NCBI GenBank assembly: GCA_045807125.1
Contig: JBJMHZ010000005.1
Coordinates: forward strand, 1-64,000
Direction of reading: 5' to 3'
From: JBJMHZ01 sp045807125
GTDB taxonomy: Bacteria; Actinomycetota; Actinomycetes; JAWWOL01
Length of the DNA: 64,000 nt
In this document: positions 37,127 through 45,350 of the stretch, in pieces
Position numbering within the stretch: position 1 is the stretch's first letter
Layout of the letters: every line of letters starts with the position of its first letter
Program-made: the position numbers and the translations under genes
Notes under the pieces: model-generated
The model's database searches: none
What the model was told of the DNA's origin: nothing
What the model saw: the letters and a program-made list of their open reading frames with translations, nothing else

Positions 37127-38098
37127 TCACCTCGGCACCGCGCGTGATCCGCCGATGCCCCTTCGCTTGTCTTCGTACATCGCGTCGTCGGCATCGCGCA
37201 GCAGCCCGTACAGGCTGAATGCGGAGCCCGCGCTGCCTGCCGCCACGCCGACACTGACCCTGAGCCTGTACGGCCTTTGCTGTCGCTTGGCGTGGTCGTC
37301 GAGGTCGTTGTTGATGCGCTCCGCGGCAAGTGCAGCGTCTACGGCAGCTCGTGCCCCCGTGAGGATGACTCCGAACTCGTCGCCACCAAGCCGCGCGATC
37401 ACGTCCGCGCCGCGCAGGGTCGCGGTAAGCGTAGCCGCCACGTCGCAGAGCATGTCGTCGCCAGCAGCGTGACCGTACTGGTCGTTCACCTGCTTCAGTT
37501 GGTCCACGTCGAGGGCGAGAACCACGAGCGGGAGCCTCTGTCGATGCGCTTGCTCTTCGAGCGCATGGCCGACCGTCATGAACCCCCGACGGTTGAGCAG
37601 GCCGGTGAGAGGATCAATCGTCGCGAGTCGCGACATCTCGCGCAGGGTGTCATGCAGTTGGCGTTCGAGCGCCCGTTGCTCGCTGACATCACGGAAGATC
37701 AACACCGCATACCGGTGGTCCTCGACCTCGAAGACAGCAGACGACATCTCGGCGGGAAAGGTGCTGCCGTCACCGCGACGCATCGAGGCTTCCCCTACGA
37801 AGGAGCCTGTGTGGGCGCGCTGTCGCAGCCCGGTAATCCACCGTTCGTCATTCATGTCACGTATGCCATCGCGTCCCAGCGCCCGAATCTCCTCGACGGA
37901 CAGGCCCAGGGTGCGACAGGCAGCGGGGTTGGCGTCGAGGATTGCGCCGGTGTCCGGCTGCGTGAGCATCATTGGGTCGAGCGCCCATAGGAACAGCGCT
38001 CGGCCCACGGCGAGCGCAACGGGCACGCCTGCGATGCGAACGTCCAACTCCGTCAGAGAAACAGCTGCCGCTTCACCGCTCACGGTCCTCCTGGACAT
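37127..38098 (-). CDS. PAS-GGDEF diguanylate cyclase
   Basis: A 323-residue protein. A PAS domain covers about residues 35-140 (TGAILDANPAACRTLGLS, with PAC FRDVSEQRALERQL). The GGDEF domain covers about 155-315, with the active site RLGGDEFGV (GGDEF at 238-242) and an intact I-site RGAD at 229-232, five residues upstream. It should make c-di-GMP and be product-inhibited. No membrane segment is seen. Codons are less GC-biased than in neighbours, in line with transfer as part of the tRNA-Lys island. Confidence 0.92.
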   Translation of the reverse strand: MSRRTVSGEAAAVSLTELDVRIAGVPVALAVGRALFLWALDPMMLTQPDTGAILDANPAACRTLGLSVEEIRALGRDGIRDMNDERWITGLRQRAHTGSFVGEASMRRGDGSTFPAEMSSAVFEVEDHRYAVLIFRDVSEQRALERQLHDTLREMSRLATIDPLTGLLNRRGFMTVGHALEEQAHRQRLPLVVLALDVDQLKQVNDQYGHAAGDDMLCDVAATLTATLRGADVIARLGGDEFGVILTGARAAVDAALAAERINNDLDDHAKRQQRPYRLRVSVGVAAGSAGSAFSLYGLLRDADDAMYEDKRRGIGGSRAVPR

Positions 38099-38546
38099 GC
38101 ACGCCGCCAGATCTGACTCAAGGCCGCTACGGTCGGCGAGCCCAGCCCGTTCGGAGCAGGGTCGAAGGTCCCAGGCAGGGACTCACGTCACGCCGGTTCG
38201 CCTGCGTCGGGATCGGCCGGCGTGGGCAGTCAGTCCTCGGTGTTGTTGCCGCCCTCAGGATAGCCGCTCTCCACGCTCCAGATGGCGACTCGATCGCCCA
38301 GGAGCCCATGCAGGCATCCGCACCTCGCGCGCATGAGCCGATCCAGAACGGTCTCGGGCGAGATCGACGGGACGAGTGCGGGCAGCAGACGGGCTCCGGT
38401 TCGCCCGCTTCGGATGATGCGAGGCGTGCCGCCGTGCACGACCGTCGCAACAAGCGGCCGCATGAGCCGCCGCAGGAAGGTGAGGGCGACCGATGAGAAG
38501 CGAGCGGACGGCAGGGCCCGTCGCCGCCGTCGCCGGGTAGCGGCCA
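38099..38546. other. 448-bp stretch without a confident gene
   Basis: A minus-strand frame at 38230-38547 could encode about 105 residues (its end reads SVESGYPEGGNNTED), but the first third is Arg runs and there is no ribosome binding site. It may be a remnant. The stretch also must carry the divergent promoters of the GGDEF and TMEM175 genes. Confidence 0.35.
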
Positions 38547-39266
38547 TTGGCTACCACCGCCGACGTACCGGACGCCCGAGTCCGGCCGCCGGGCGCGCTC
38601 CGGGCGCTGTCACCCGGACGGCTGGAGGCCTTCAGCGACGGCGTGTTCGCGATCGCGATCACGCTGCTGGTCATCGAGCTGCACCCCCCGAGCAGTGGTG
38701 AGCCACTCGTCGCAACGCTCGAGCACGAGTGGCCGCGCTACCTCGGCTATCTCGTGAGCTTCGCCTTCATCGGCGGGGTGTGGATGGCGCACAGCAACAT
38801 GACGCGATTCCTGCGGTTCGTCGATGTTCCGCTGCTTCGGCTGAACCTGCTGTTGTTGCTCTTCGTATCGCTGCTGCCGTTCACCACTGCCACCGTCGCC
38901 ACGCATCTGTTCGTGTCCTACCTCGCGACCGGCAATGACGTCTCCACGTCGCAGGGCGCCGAGCGCGTTGCGGTCGTGCTGTTCGGCGCGGATCTCACAC
39001 TAGCGGCGCTGATGATCTTTCTCCTCATCCGGCGCGCTTCACGCGTACGTAGCATTGCGGTCGACGACCAAGCGGAGGAGGAGTTGAAGCGCTTCGCGTC
39101 CGATCGTCGCACGGCGATGCTCTCCCAGGCCGGAGCAACCGTCGTCGGCGTGTTCATCCCCCCGCTCGCTGTGATCTTCTACCTGTCCGTATCGGTCTTG
39201 TTCATCATCTCGCCATTCACCGTTTCTCGGCTGCACGCTCTGCGACGGCGAAGACCAGGGACATGA
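38547..39266 (+). CDS. TMEM175 family potassium channel-like membrane protein (DUF1211)
   Basis: A 239-residue membrane protein with six segments. The first helix has the defining RLEAFSDGVFAIAITLLVIEL (FSDGVFAIAITLLV), the filter-forming helix of TMEM175. Later segments include YLVSFAFIGGVWMAHSN and LNLLLLLFVSLLPFTTA. Bacterial members conduct K+ as tetramers of one repeat. TTG 38547 is the first in-frame start after an upstream stop; ATG or GTG further in would lose only disordered sequence. Confidence 0.88.
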   Translation: MATTADVPDARVRPPGALRALSPGRLEAFSDGVFAIAITLLVIELHPPSSGEPLVATLEHEWPRYLGYLVSFAFIGGVWMAHSNMTRFLRFVDVPLLRLNLLLLLFVSLLPFTTATVATHLFVSYLATGNDVSTSQGAERVAVVLFGADLTLAALMIFLLIRRASRVRSIAVDDQAEEELKRFASDRRTAMLSQAGATVVGVFIPPLAVIFYLSVSVLFIISPFTVSRLHALRRRRPGT

Positions 39267-39297
39267 CTGGCGAGCTGAGGCGGATCGCCCGGCGCTC

Positions 39298-40191
39298 ATG
39301 TGGAGCGTGGAGGGAGCCGGCGTTGCCGTCGGCTATCAGGTTGTGATCACCTCGCGGAGCTGGATCGCGATGCGGGCTCGCGCACGGCGTCGATACGAGG
39401 GCTCAGCCATGCAGGAACTCGTGCAGCGGCTGGCCGGCCTGCACTTCGCCACCACTATCACGATGTTCGGAGCGGCGTTCCTGCTCTCGACGCTGCCGCT
39501 CATCATCCTCTTGAGCTCGTTCGCGAGCAGGCGCATCGAGGACGACCTCGCCCGCCACCTGGGTCTCAATGCACGCGCGACGCAGATCGTCGAGCAGTTG
39601 TTCCACAGCTCGTCGAAGCACTCCACCTCGGCCCTCGTCCTGGCGCTGGTGCTCGGCCTCGCGGGCACCATCGGCGTCGCCGGCTCGATGCAGTCCGCCT
39701 ACGAGCAGATCTTCGGCCAGCTCCACCACGGTGATGCGCGCAACATCCTGCGGTTGCTGCTCTGGATAGTCGGCGCGGCCGGCTGGCTCATCCTCGACGG
39801 CATCATCAACGATGCGGTTCGAGGGATGCCCGGTTCAGCCGTGCTCCGTGGGCTCGCCATCCCCATCGTCAGCGGGGCCTTCTTCTGGTGGTCCATGCAT
39901 CTCCTGCTCGCCGGCAAACTGACATGGCATGCGTTGCTCCGGCCCGCGGTCGCCACCGGGCTGTTCTGGATGGGCCTCGAAGCGTTCGCCGCGCTCTACT
40001 TCTCCCCCACCATCACCAGCGACAGTCGGCTCTACGGCACCATCGGCGTGGTCTTCAGCCTCCTGACCTGGTTCATCGCCATCGCCGCGGTGGTGGTGCT
40101 CGGCGCCCTGACCGGCCACGTCTGGCAATCGCGACGAACGCCACGATCGACGCCGGTACGGCGCGCGCCTGCCATCTCAGACAGGTCATAG
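39298..40191 (+). CDS. YihY/BrkB family membrane protein
   Basis: A 297-residue YihY-family inner-membrane protein with about six segments (FGAAFLLSTLPLIILLSSF, VLGLAGTIGVAGSMQSAYEQIF, then WLILDGIINDAV and LLTWFIAIAAVVVLGAL; the second is split by one base over the limit as GLAGTIGVAGSMQSAYEQIF). The Arg-rich tail follows. The old name ribonuclease BN is wrong for this family. ATG 39298 is the longest start; ATG 39409, with GAGGG eight bases upstream, is at least as good. It ends just before the tRNA-Lys-like repeat. Confidence 0.85.
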   Translation: MWSVEGAGVAVGYQVVITSRSWIAMRARARRRYEGSAMQELVQRLAGLHFATTITMFGAAFLLSTLPLIILLSSFASRRIEDDLARHLGLNARATQIVEQLFHSSSKHSTSALVLALVLGLAGTIGVAGSMQSAYEQIFGQLHHGDARNILRLLLWIVGAAGWLILDGIINDAVRGMPGSAVLRGLAIPIVSGAFFWWSMHLLLAGKLTWHALLRPAVATGLFWMGLEAFAALYFSPTITSDSRLYGTIGVVFSLLTWFIAIAAVVVLGALTGHVWQSRRTPRSTPVRRAPAISDRS

Positions 40192-40227
40192 GCGCGACGG
40201 TGGGCCAAGCGGCACGCCGTCCCTTTG

Positions 40228-40267
40228 ATCGGCTGGTTCGAGGTTTCGAGCCCCTGGCGGCGCCCCC
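40228..40267 (+). repeat. Imperfect copy of the tRNA-Lys 3' half (candidate attR)
   Basis: The sequence ATCGGCTGGTTCGAGG-TTTCGAGCCCCTGGCGGCGC (in two pieces) aligns with tRNA-Lys 36588-36626. It has one inserted T and about six mismatches, and the last 12 bases CCCTGGCGGCGC are identical. It lies in the same orientation 3.6 kb downstream, as expected of a decayed attachment site. Confidence 0.65.
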
Positions 40268-40310
40268 CTCCCACCCGACCTTTCGCCCTCATGGGCGAGG
40301 GTCCAGCGCC

Positions 40311-41003
40311 ATGGCCGGTACGGTTGTGCCCGTGCCGACGATCGCCAGTACCACGTCCCCGTATCCTCCGCTGAACGTGCAGGTGCATGCCCCCCGGCTG
40401 TCGCTGCTAGGGGCAACGGACGACCTACTGCGGGAACTGGTGCCAGCGGTCCGCAAGGGGGTGGCCACGGCGCCGCCGTGGCCGTTCGACGACCCGATGT
40501 CGCTCTACAAGGACAATCCGGATCGGGAGTGGGCCTGGCTCCGCGGCATCTGGGCCGGCCGCGCAAAGGTCAGCGACAGCTTCTGGCGGCTGTACTTCGT
40601 GGTGGTCGTCGACGACGAGCCGGTGGGCATGCAGGATCTGATCGGCACCAGCTTCTCCGCGTTCGGCACGGTGGAGACGTTCTCCTGGCTCAGCACCGGA
40701 GCCCGCGGCCACGGCCTGGGCAAGGAGATGCGGCAGGCCGTGCTGCATCTGGCCTTCGACGGGCTCGGCGCCCGGCAGGCCGACAGCGGGGCGTTCGTCG
40801 ACAACCACGCGTCGAACCGCATCTCGCAGGCCCTGGGCTACGCGCCCAACGGCGTGGACTGGTCCACTCGCCGGGGCGACGCGGCCGAGGTGAATCGCTG
40901 GCGGCTGACCCGCGAGCGCTGGCTCGACGGGCGGCGGGACGACATCGAGCTCGTCGGCGTCGCCGAGTGCCTTCCGGTCCTCGGTATCCGAGGGCCTGGG
41001 TGA
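40311..41003 (+). CDS. GNAT family N-acetyltransferase
   Basis: A 230-residue GNAT of the RimJ/RimL type. The core reads FVVVVDDEPVGMQDLIGT and the CoA loop STGARGHGLGKEMRQAVLHLA (seen as GARGHGLGKEMR). It ends with the ASNRISQALGYAPNG motif typical of this group. ATG 40311 follows GCGAGGG. It stands alone just outside the proposed island. The acceptor is unknown. Confidence 0.85.
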   Translation: MAGTVVPVPTIASTTSPYPPLNVQVHAPRLSLLGATDDLLRELVPAVRKGVATAPPWPFDDPMSLYKDNPDREWAWLRGIWAGRAKVSDSFWRLYFVVVVDDEPVGMQDLIGTSFSAFGTVETFSWLSTGARGHGLGKEMRQAVLHLAFDGLGARQADSGAFVDNHASNRISQALGYAPNGVDWSTRRGDAAEVNRWRLTRERWLDGRRDDIELVGVAECLPVLGIRGPG

Positions 41004-41106
41004 TCACTGACCCCGGTTCGGAACGGACGGCGCGAGCCCGCTGGGCTCGACTGCGGTTGACACCCATTCCGCCGCGTACCACGGTGGAGAGACGGCCGCA
41101 GCGACC

Positions 41107-42153
41107 ATGAGCTGCCTGGGGGACCTCCGATTGATCGAGACGCACGTTCTCTCACCGGCGGACGCCCTCGGCCTCATCGGCACCACGTGCTGGACGACCC
41201 CCTCATCAGCGCTTGACCCGGCTCGGCTCTCCAGCCTTGCGGCAGATGCCCGTCGGCGCACCTCCTTCGTGGTTGCCATGCACGGCCATGACGCGGTGGG
41301 CCTGCTCGGCGTGCACCAGCAGAAGGGAACGGCCTTCCCTGCCGAGATGTTCGATCCACATCGCGTCGCGCCCCAGCTCTTCGAGCGTCCGCGACCTGCG
41401 CGCGACTACCTCCTCATCGGCGGCACGACGGATCTCGTCTCGGACGCCGCGGTCTCGGCGGAGCTCGAAGGGACCGCTGCCTCGGCGGTCGTCACCGAGC
41501 TGGCGGAGGCGGCCTTCGCGCATGCGCAGGCGCGCGAGCTCGTCGGTGCTGCTCTCTACGTGCGCGACGACCGGGTCGCCGGCTTCGTCGGACCGGACGC
41601 CGCGCGCCGCGCCGCGCACATCGACGACTTCTCAATGCTCCGGGTCCCCGGCCGTGATCTCGCCCACTATCTCGCGTCGCTCGACCACTCGCGCCGATCG
41701 GTGGTCAAGCGCGACTGGCGGAAGCTCGACGAGATGATGCTGCGCGCGCGTTGCGTGACGGCGGCCAGCACGGTCGATGAGGCCCTTCCGCTCATCCTTG
41801 CCGTGAAGGATCGGCACGGCGGCGGCGACCATCCGGCGTTCCTGCGGCTGCGCATGGAGGAGTGGGCGGCCGAACCACTGGGGCGGCGCGTTGCGTTCGT
41901 GATCCGGTCCCTCGAGGGCCGCCTGCTCGCGGCCAGCTTCGCCTGCCATCGCGGTGCCGTGCTGGAGATGCACGAGGTAGGGCTCGCCGACGGACCCGAG
42001 ACCCGGCACTTGGCCTATGTCGAGGTGCTCGTCTACGCGCCGCTGCGCTACGCGCTCGAGCACGGCTGCAGCGAGATCCATCTCGGCCTTGCCTCGCCGG
42101 TGCCCAAGCGCCTGCGCGGGGCGTCGGTGACGCCGGTGTGGGCGGTTGGTTGA
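41107..42153 (+). CDS. BioF2-like/FemAB-like GNAT acyltransferase
   Basis: A 348-residue protein with two GNAT-like halves of the Acetyltransf_6 (BioF2-like) type. Visible parts are SRRSVVKRDWRKLDEMML in the middle, HGGGDHPAFLRLRMEEWA, and RLLAASFACHRGAVLEMHEV with LEHGCSEIHLGLASPV at the end. FemAB-like members attach amino acids or acyl groups to peptide or glycan acceptors. It is convergent with the NRPS operon, with nine bases between the stops, so a role in tailoring is possible but not shown. Confidence 0.7.
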   Translation: MSCLGDLRLIETHVLSPADALGLIGTTCWTTPSSALDPARLSSLAADARRRTSFVVAMHGHDAVGLLGVHQQKGTAFPAEMFDPHRVAPQLFERPRPARDYLLIGGTTDLVSDAAVSAELEGTAASAVVTELAEAAFAHAQARELVGAALYVRDDRVAGFVGPDAARRAAHIDDFSMLRVPGRDLAHYLASLDHSRRSVVKRDWRKLDEMMLRARCVTAASTVDEALPLILAVKDRHGGGDHPAFLRLRMEEWAAEPLGRRVAFVIRSLEGRLLAASFACHRGAVLEMHEVGLADGPETRHLAYVEVLVYAPLRYALEHGCSEIHLGLASPVPKRLRGASVTPVWAVG

Positions 42154-42162
42154 GCCGTCCGG

Positions 42163-43587
42163 TCAGCTCTCGACGGCAGCCTGGATTATCTTGAGCCGGC
42201 CGAGCGCCAGGAGGCCCTGCTCGCCACCCTCGTAGCCGTAGCCGCTGGCCCGACGCCCGCCGAGCGGCGCGTCGGGGGCTGCGCCCGGTGCCGCGTTGAT
42301 CGAGACGCTGCCGGCATCGAGCCGCGCGGCGATCGCCGCGGCCCGGTCCGCTCCGCCGAAGACGTACGCGGCAAGGGCGTAGTCGGTCGAGTTGGCGACT
42401 CGCACCGCGTCGTCGATCTCGTCGAACGCCAGCACGGGAGCCACCGGCCCGAACGGCTCCTCGACCAGCACGCGCGCGTCGAGCGGCACCTCGGTGAGCA
42501 CGGTCGCCGGGTAGTACCACCCAGAGCCTGCCGGCACCTCGCCGCCGCAACGGAGCCGAGCGCCACGCTCGACCGCGTCGGTGACGAGCGCGTGCACCTC
42601 GACGCGCCTGCGCTCGTTGTTGAGCGGCCCCATCACCCATTCGCCTGTCGCGCCTCGGGCAGCGGGCTCGAGCGCGGGCGCGGCCGCGATGAGGCGAGCC
42701 ACGAGCCCGTCGTGCACGGGCCGCTCGACGAGGAATCGGCTTGGTGCGCCGCAACTCTGGCCCGCCGAGCCGAACTTCGCGGCGGCGAGTCGCGTGACGG
42801 CGACGTCGAGGTCGGCATCGGCCAGCACGATCGCTGGCGCATGCCCCCCTAGCTCGAGCGTGCACGGGGTGAGCGCCTCGGCCGCGAGCGCGGCCACGAT
42901 GCGGCCGACCCGCGTCGAGCCGGTGAACGTCACGTGGCCCAGCTCTCGTCGGCGCACGAGCTCTTGAGTGACGGCGGGATCGGCGAGCACGACCTGCACG
43001 ACGCCCGGCGGCAAGCCCGCACGCCCGGCGGCACGGGCGAACGCCGCGCTGACGAACGGCGCTTGCTCGGCAGCCTTGACGATGACCGGGCAACCCATGA
43101 CCAGCGCGGGTCCCAGCTTTCGCGCGAGGACGACGGCTGGGAAGTTCCACGGCACGATCGCCAGCACGGGACCGCCGGGCTCCACCGTCACCGATCGAAC
43201 CAGGCCGTCCCGGTCGGGAAGGGCCGCTGCGCGCGCGACCTCCAAGGCGGCGCGAGCGCTCCAGCGCAAGGCGTCGGTCGCCCGCTCCAGCTCGGTGCGC
43301 GCCTCGATCAGCGTCTTGCCGTGCTCGCGCGAGAATGCGCGGGCCACCACCTCGACGTCAGCGGCCAGCTCGTCGGCGAGTCGCTCGACCAGCGCGCAGC
43401 GCTCGGCCAACGGCGTGCCGGCCCACCGCTCGTTCGCGGCCACGGCGGTCGACACCACCCGCGCTACCTCGCCGGCCGGCAGCATGGCCACTCGCTCGAG
43501 AACCTCACCGGTCCGCGGGTCGACGACCGGGAACGAGGTCGCGGCGACCGCCGCTGCGACGCCGGCGGTCATGCCTCCCGCTCGCAT
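42163..43587 (-). CDS. Aldehyde dehydrogenase, last gene of the NRPS operon
   Basis: A 474-residue ALDH close in pattern to succinate-semialdehyde dehydrogenases. The cofactor part reads AIVPWNFPAVVLARKLGPAL and VTFTGSTRVGR. The general base is in LELGGHAPAIV, the catalytic Cys in FGSAGQSCGAP and the late motif in EEPFGPVAPVL. ATG 43587 with CAGGG upstream is chosen over ATG 43572. It follows the SnoaL-like gene by 13 bp and closes the operon. It may supply or remove an aldehyde or semialdehyde precursor of a building block. Confidence 0.9.
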   Translation of the reverse strand: MRAGGMTAGVAAAVAATSFPVVDPRTGEVLERVAMLPAGEVARVVSTAVAANERWAGTPLAERCALVERLADELAADVEVVARAFSREHGKTLIEARTELERATDALRWSARAALEVARAAALPDRDGLVRSVTVEPGGPVLAIVPWNFPAVVLARKLGPALVMGCPVIVKAAEQAPFVSAAFARAAGRAGLPPGVVQVVLADPAVTQELVRRRELGHVTFTGSTRVGRIVAALAAEALTPCTLELGGHAPAIVLADADLDVAVTRLAAAKFGSAGQSCGAPSRFLVERPVHDGLVARLIAAAPALEPAARGATGEWVMGPLNNERRRVEVHALVTDAVERGARLRCGGEVPAGSGWYYPATVLTEVPLDARVLVEEPFGPVAPVLAFDEIDDAVRVANSTDYALAAYVFGGADRAAAIAARLDAGSVSINAAPGAAPDAPLGGRRASGYGYEGGEQGLLALGRLKIIQAAVES

Positions 43588-43600
43588 GTCGGCGCCCTGG

Positions 43601-43975
43601 TCAGATCGCCGGGCGGAAGAAGAACGTCCGCCGATGGACGATCCGGCCCTCCCGCACGCGGTAGGCGTCCGCGAAGTCCTCCTCCAACGGCTCGCCCGAC
43701 TTGCTGCGGCCGGTGAACCGTCCCCAGCACGCCGCGACGCCGAGATCGCTGACCACGTGCTCGACCCGGTGCTCGCCCGCGGCGATGATCCGCTCATGGC
43801 GATAGAAGCGCTCGATCGCCTCGATGCCGGTCAAGGCTGGGTAGCCCGGTCGCAGGTAGACACCGTCCTCGGCGAAGACGGTCAGGAGGTCGTCCCAGCG
43901 CCGTTCGTCGATCACCGCGAACAGCTCGGTCACGAGGCTCTCCGCCGTGCGCGTGGTGATCGTCATGTCAGGCAT
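43601..43975 (-). CDS. SnoaL-like/NTF2-fold protein
   Basis: A 124-residue cone-fold protein of the SnoaL/ketosteroid isomerase-like type (LVTELFAVIDERRWDDLLTVF, trimmed: LFAVIDERRWDDLLTVF, then GRFTGRSKSG and GRIVHRRTFFF). Such proteins act as cyclases, isomerases, hydroxylases or lyases in natural-product pathways. ATG 43975 has AAGGAG eight bases upstream and overlaps the ATP-grasp stop by eight bases. The catalytic role cannot be predicted. Confidence 0.8.
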   Translation of the reverse strand: MPDMTITTRTAESLVTELFAVIDERRWDDLLTVFAEDGVYLRPGYPALTGIEAIERFYRHERIIAAGEHRVEHVVSDLGVAACWGRFTGRSKSGEPLEEDFADAYRVREGRIVHRRTFFFRPAI

Positions 43976-45350
43976 CGATCGCGCTCCTTGTCGTCAGTGC
44001 CGCGAGCTCGTCGTCGTCCTGCGCCGTCTCGCAGGCACCGCCAGCCGATGGCTCCCACCGCTCGAGCTCGGCACCGGTCATGCACAGAGCCCGGCCGCCG
44101 ATGTCCAGCTCATAGGTCAACGCCCGGTTGACGGTGGCGATGGCGGCGGGAAGCTCATCGGGCGCCTCGCACCTGCCCCACAACAGGTCGAGCTCGGTGG
44201 TGCCGACGCCGCCGGGCAGCGGCTCACCGAGCGCGACCAGCGTCCGGTGACCACGCACGCCCGGCAGCCGGCGCGCCTCCCTCGCCCCTCGGACGGACAG
44301 CAAGCGGCAGGGGGCGGTGGGGGCCAGCGCGTGCTTCTGGAAGAAGACCGACGACGGCACGGGGACCTGGTCATCGTCGAGCCGGCCCAATGCGGCGAGA
44401 CCGGCCATCCGGACGAGGTCGACGCCGACCGAGTCCTTGGACAGCCAGTTGACGTGGCCGCCGAGCCGCCCGTTGACCTCGATGATGCGCGGGCCGCTCG
44501 CCGTCAGCTTGATCTCGGTGTGCGCCAACCCCGCGCGCACCTCGAGCGCCAGCAGCGCCCGCGTGGTCAGGTCGAGCACCGCGACCCGCTCCTCGGCCGT
44601 GAGCGCCGCCGGCCAGAACTGACCAGCCTCGCGGAACGGCGGCAGGAGCGGGAGCTTCCCCGTGACGGCGAAGTGGCGCACGTCACCGGCGGCGCAGAGG
44701 CTCTCGACGGAGACGTAGTCGCCGAGGGCCGCGCCCGGCGCCCCTTGCAGGTAGCTCTCCACGACGTACGCCGGTGGTCCTGACCCTTGGTCGGCGCGGG
44801 CGAGGAGCCCGGCCAGGAGGCGCTCGCCCTCGCCCGCCTCCCGCACGAGGAACGTGTCGCGGCTCCCGCCGCCGCGCGCCGGCTTCACCACGGCCGGCAG
44901 CCCGACGTGGGCGATCGCATCCGCCCAATCGGTCGGGGCACGGACCGGCCACGCCGGCGTGTCGTCGACGCCGGCCGCTCGCAACCGCGCACGCTGCCTG
45001 ACCTTGTCGGTGAGCAGGTCGACCATCTCGGGGGCGTGCCCCGTGACGCCAGCGGCCGCGGCGACGAGCGCGGTCCGCGAGAGGGCCAGCTCGCTGAAGG
45101 TGATGACGGCCGCCGGCCGCATCGCGCGGATCCGTCGCGCATCCTCGTCCGGGTCGGTGCTCCACTGCATCACCGTGCCGAGCCGCTCCAGCGCCGGCCG
45201 GACCCGCCGGACGTGCTGCGACTCGCCGACCAGGAAGGTCAACGGCCCGAGGCCGGCCAGGCCCACCGCGATCTCTTGCGGGCTCACGGCGCCCGCCTCG
45301 TAGACCACGACCATTGGCCGCTCGTGCCCGGTCGGGGCCGTGGTCGTCAC
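43968..45350 (-). CDS. ATP-grasp carboxylate-amine ligase
   Basis: A 460-residue ATP-grasp enzyme. The nucleotide-binding region is LPAVVKPARGGGSRDTFLV and the metal/active-site strand is IIEVNGRLGGHVNWL. A preATP-grasp N-terminal domain precedes it. Relatives such as DdaF and the dapdiamide/bacilysin ligases form an amide bond from a free carboxylate through an acyl phosphate. GTG 45350 overlaps the PCP-C stop (GTGA), with GGAG eight bases upstream. It likely adds or caps a residue outside the NRPS line. Confidence 0.88.
   Translation of the reverse strand: MTTTAPTGHERPMVVVYEAGAVSPQEIAVGLAGLGPLTFLVGESQHVRRVRPALERLGTVMQWSTDPDEDARRIRAMRPAAVITFSELALSRTALVAAAAGVTGHAPEMVDLLTDKVRQRARLRAAGVDDTPAWPVRAPTDWADAIAHVGLPAVVKPARGGGSRDTFLVREAGEGERLLAGLLARADQGSGPPAYVVESYLQGAPGAALGDYVSVESLCAAGDVRHFAVTGKLPLLPPFREAGQFWPAALTAEERVAVLDLTTRALLALEVRAGLAHTEIKLTASGPRIIEVNGRLGGHVNWLSKDSVGVDLVRMAGLAALGRLDDDQVPVPSSVFFQKHALAPTAPCRLLSVRGAREARRLPGVRGHRTLVALGEPLPGGVGTTELDLLWGRCEAPDELPAAIATVNRALTYELDIGGRALCMTGAELERWEPSAGGACETAQDDDELAALTTRSAIDA

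Noticed and set aside
38230..38547. Possible 105-codon gene on the minus strand
   Set aside because: Arg runs at the start, no ribosome binding site and no family resemblance. Kept only as a remark on the gene-poor stretch.
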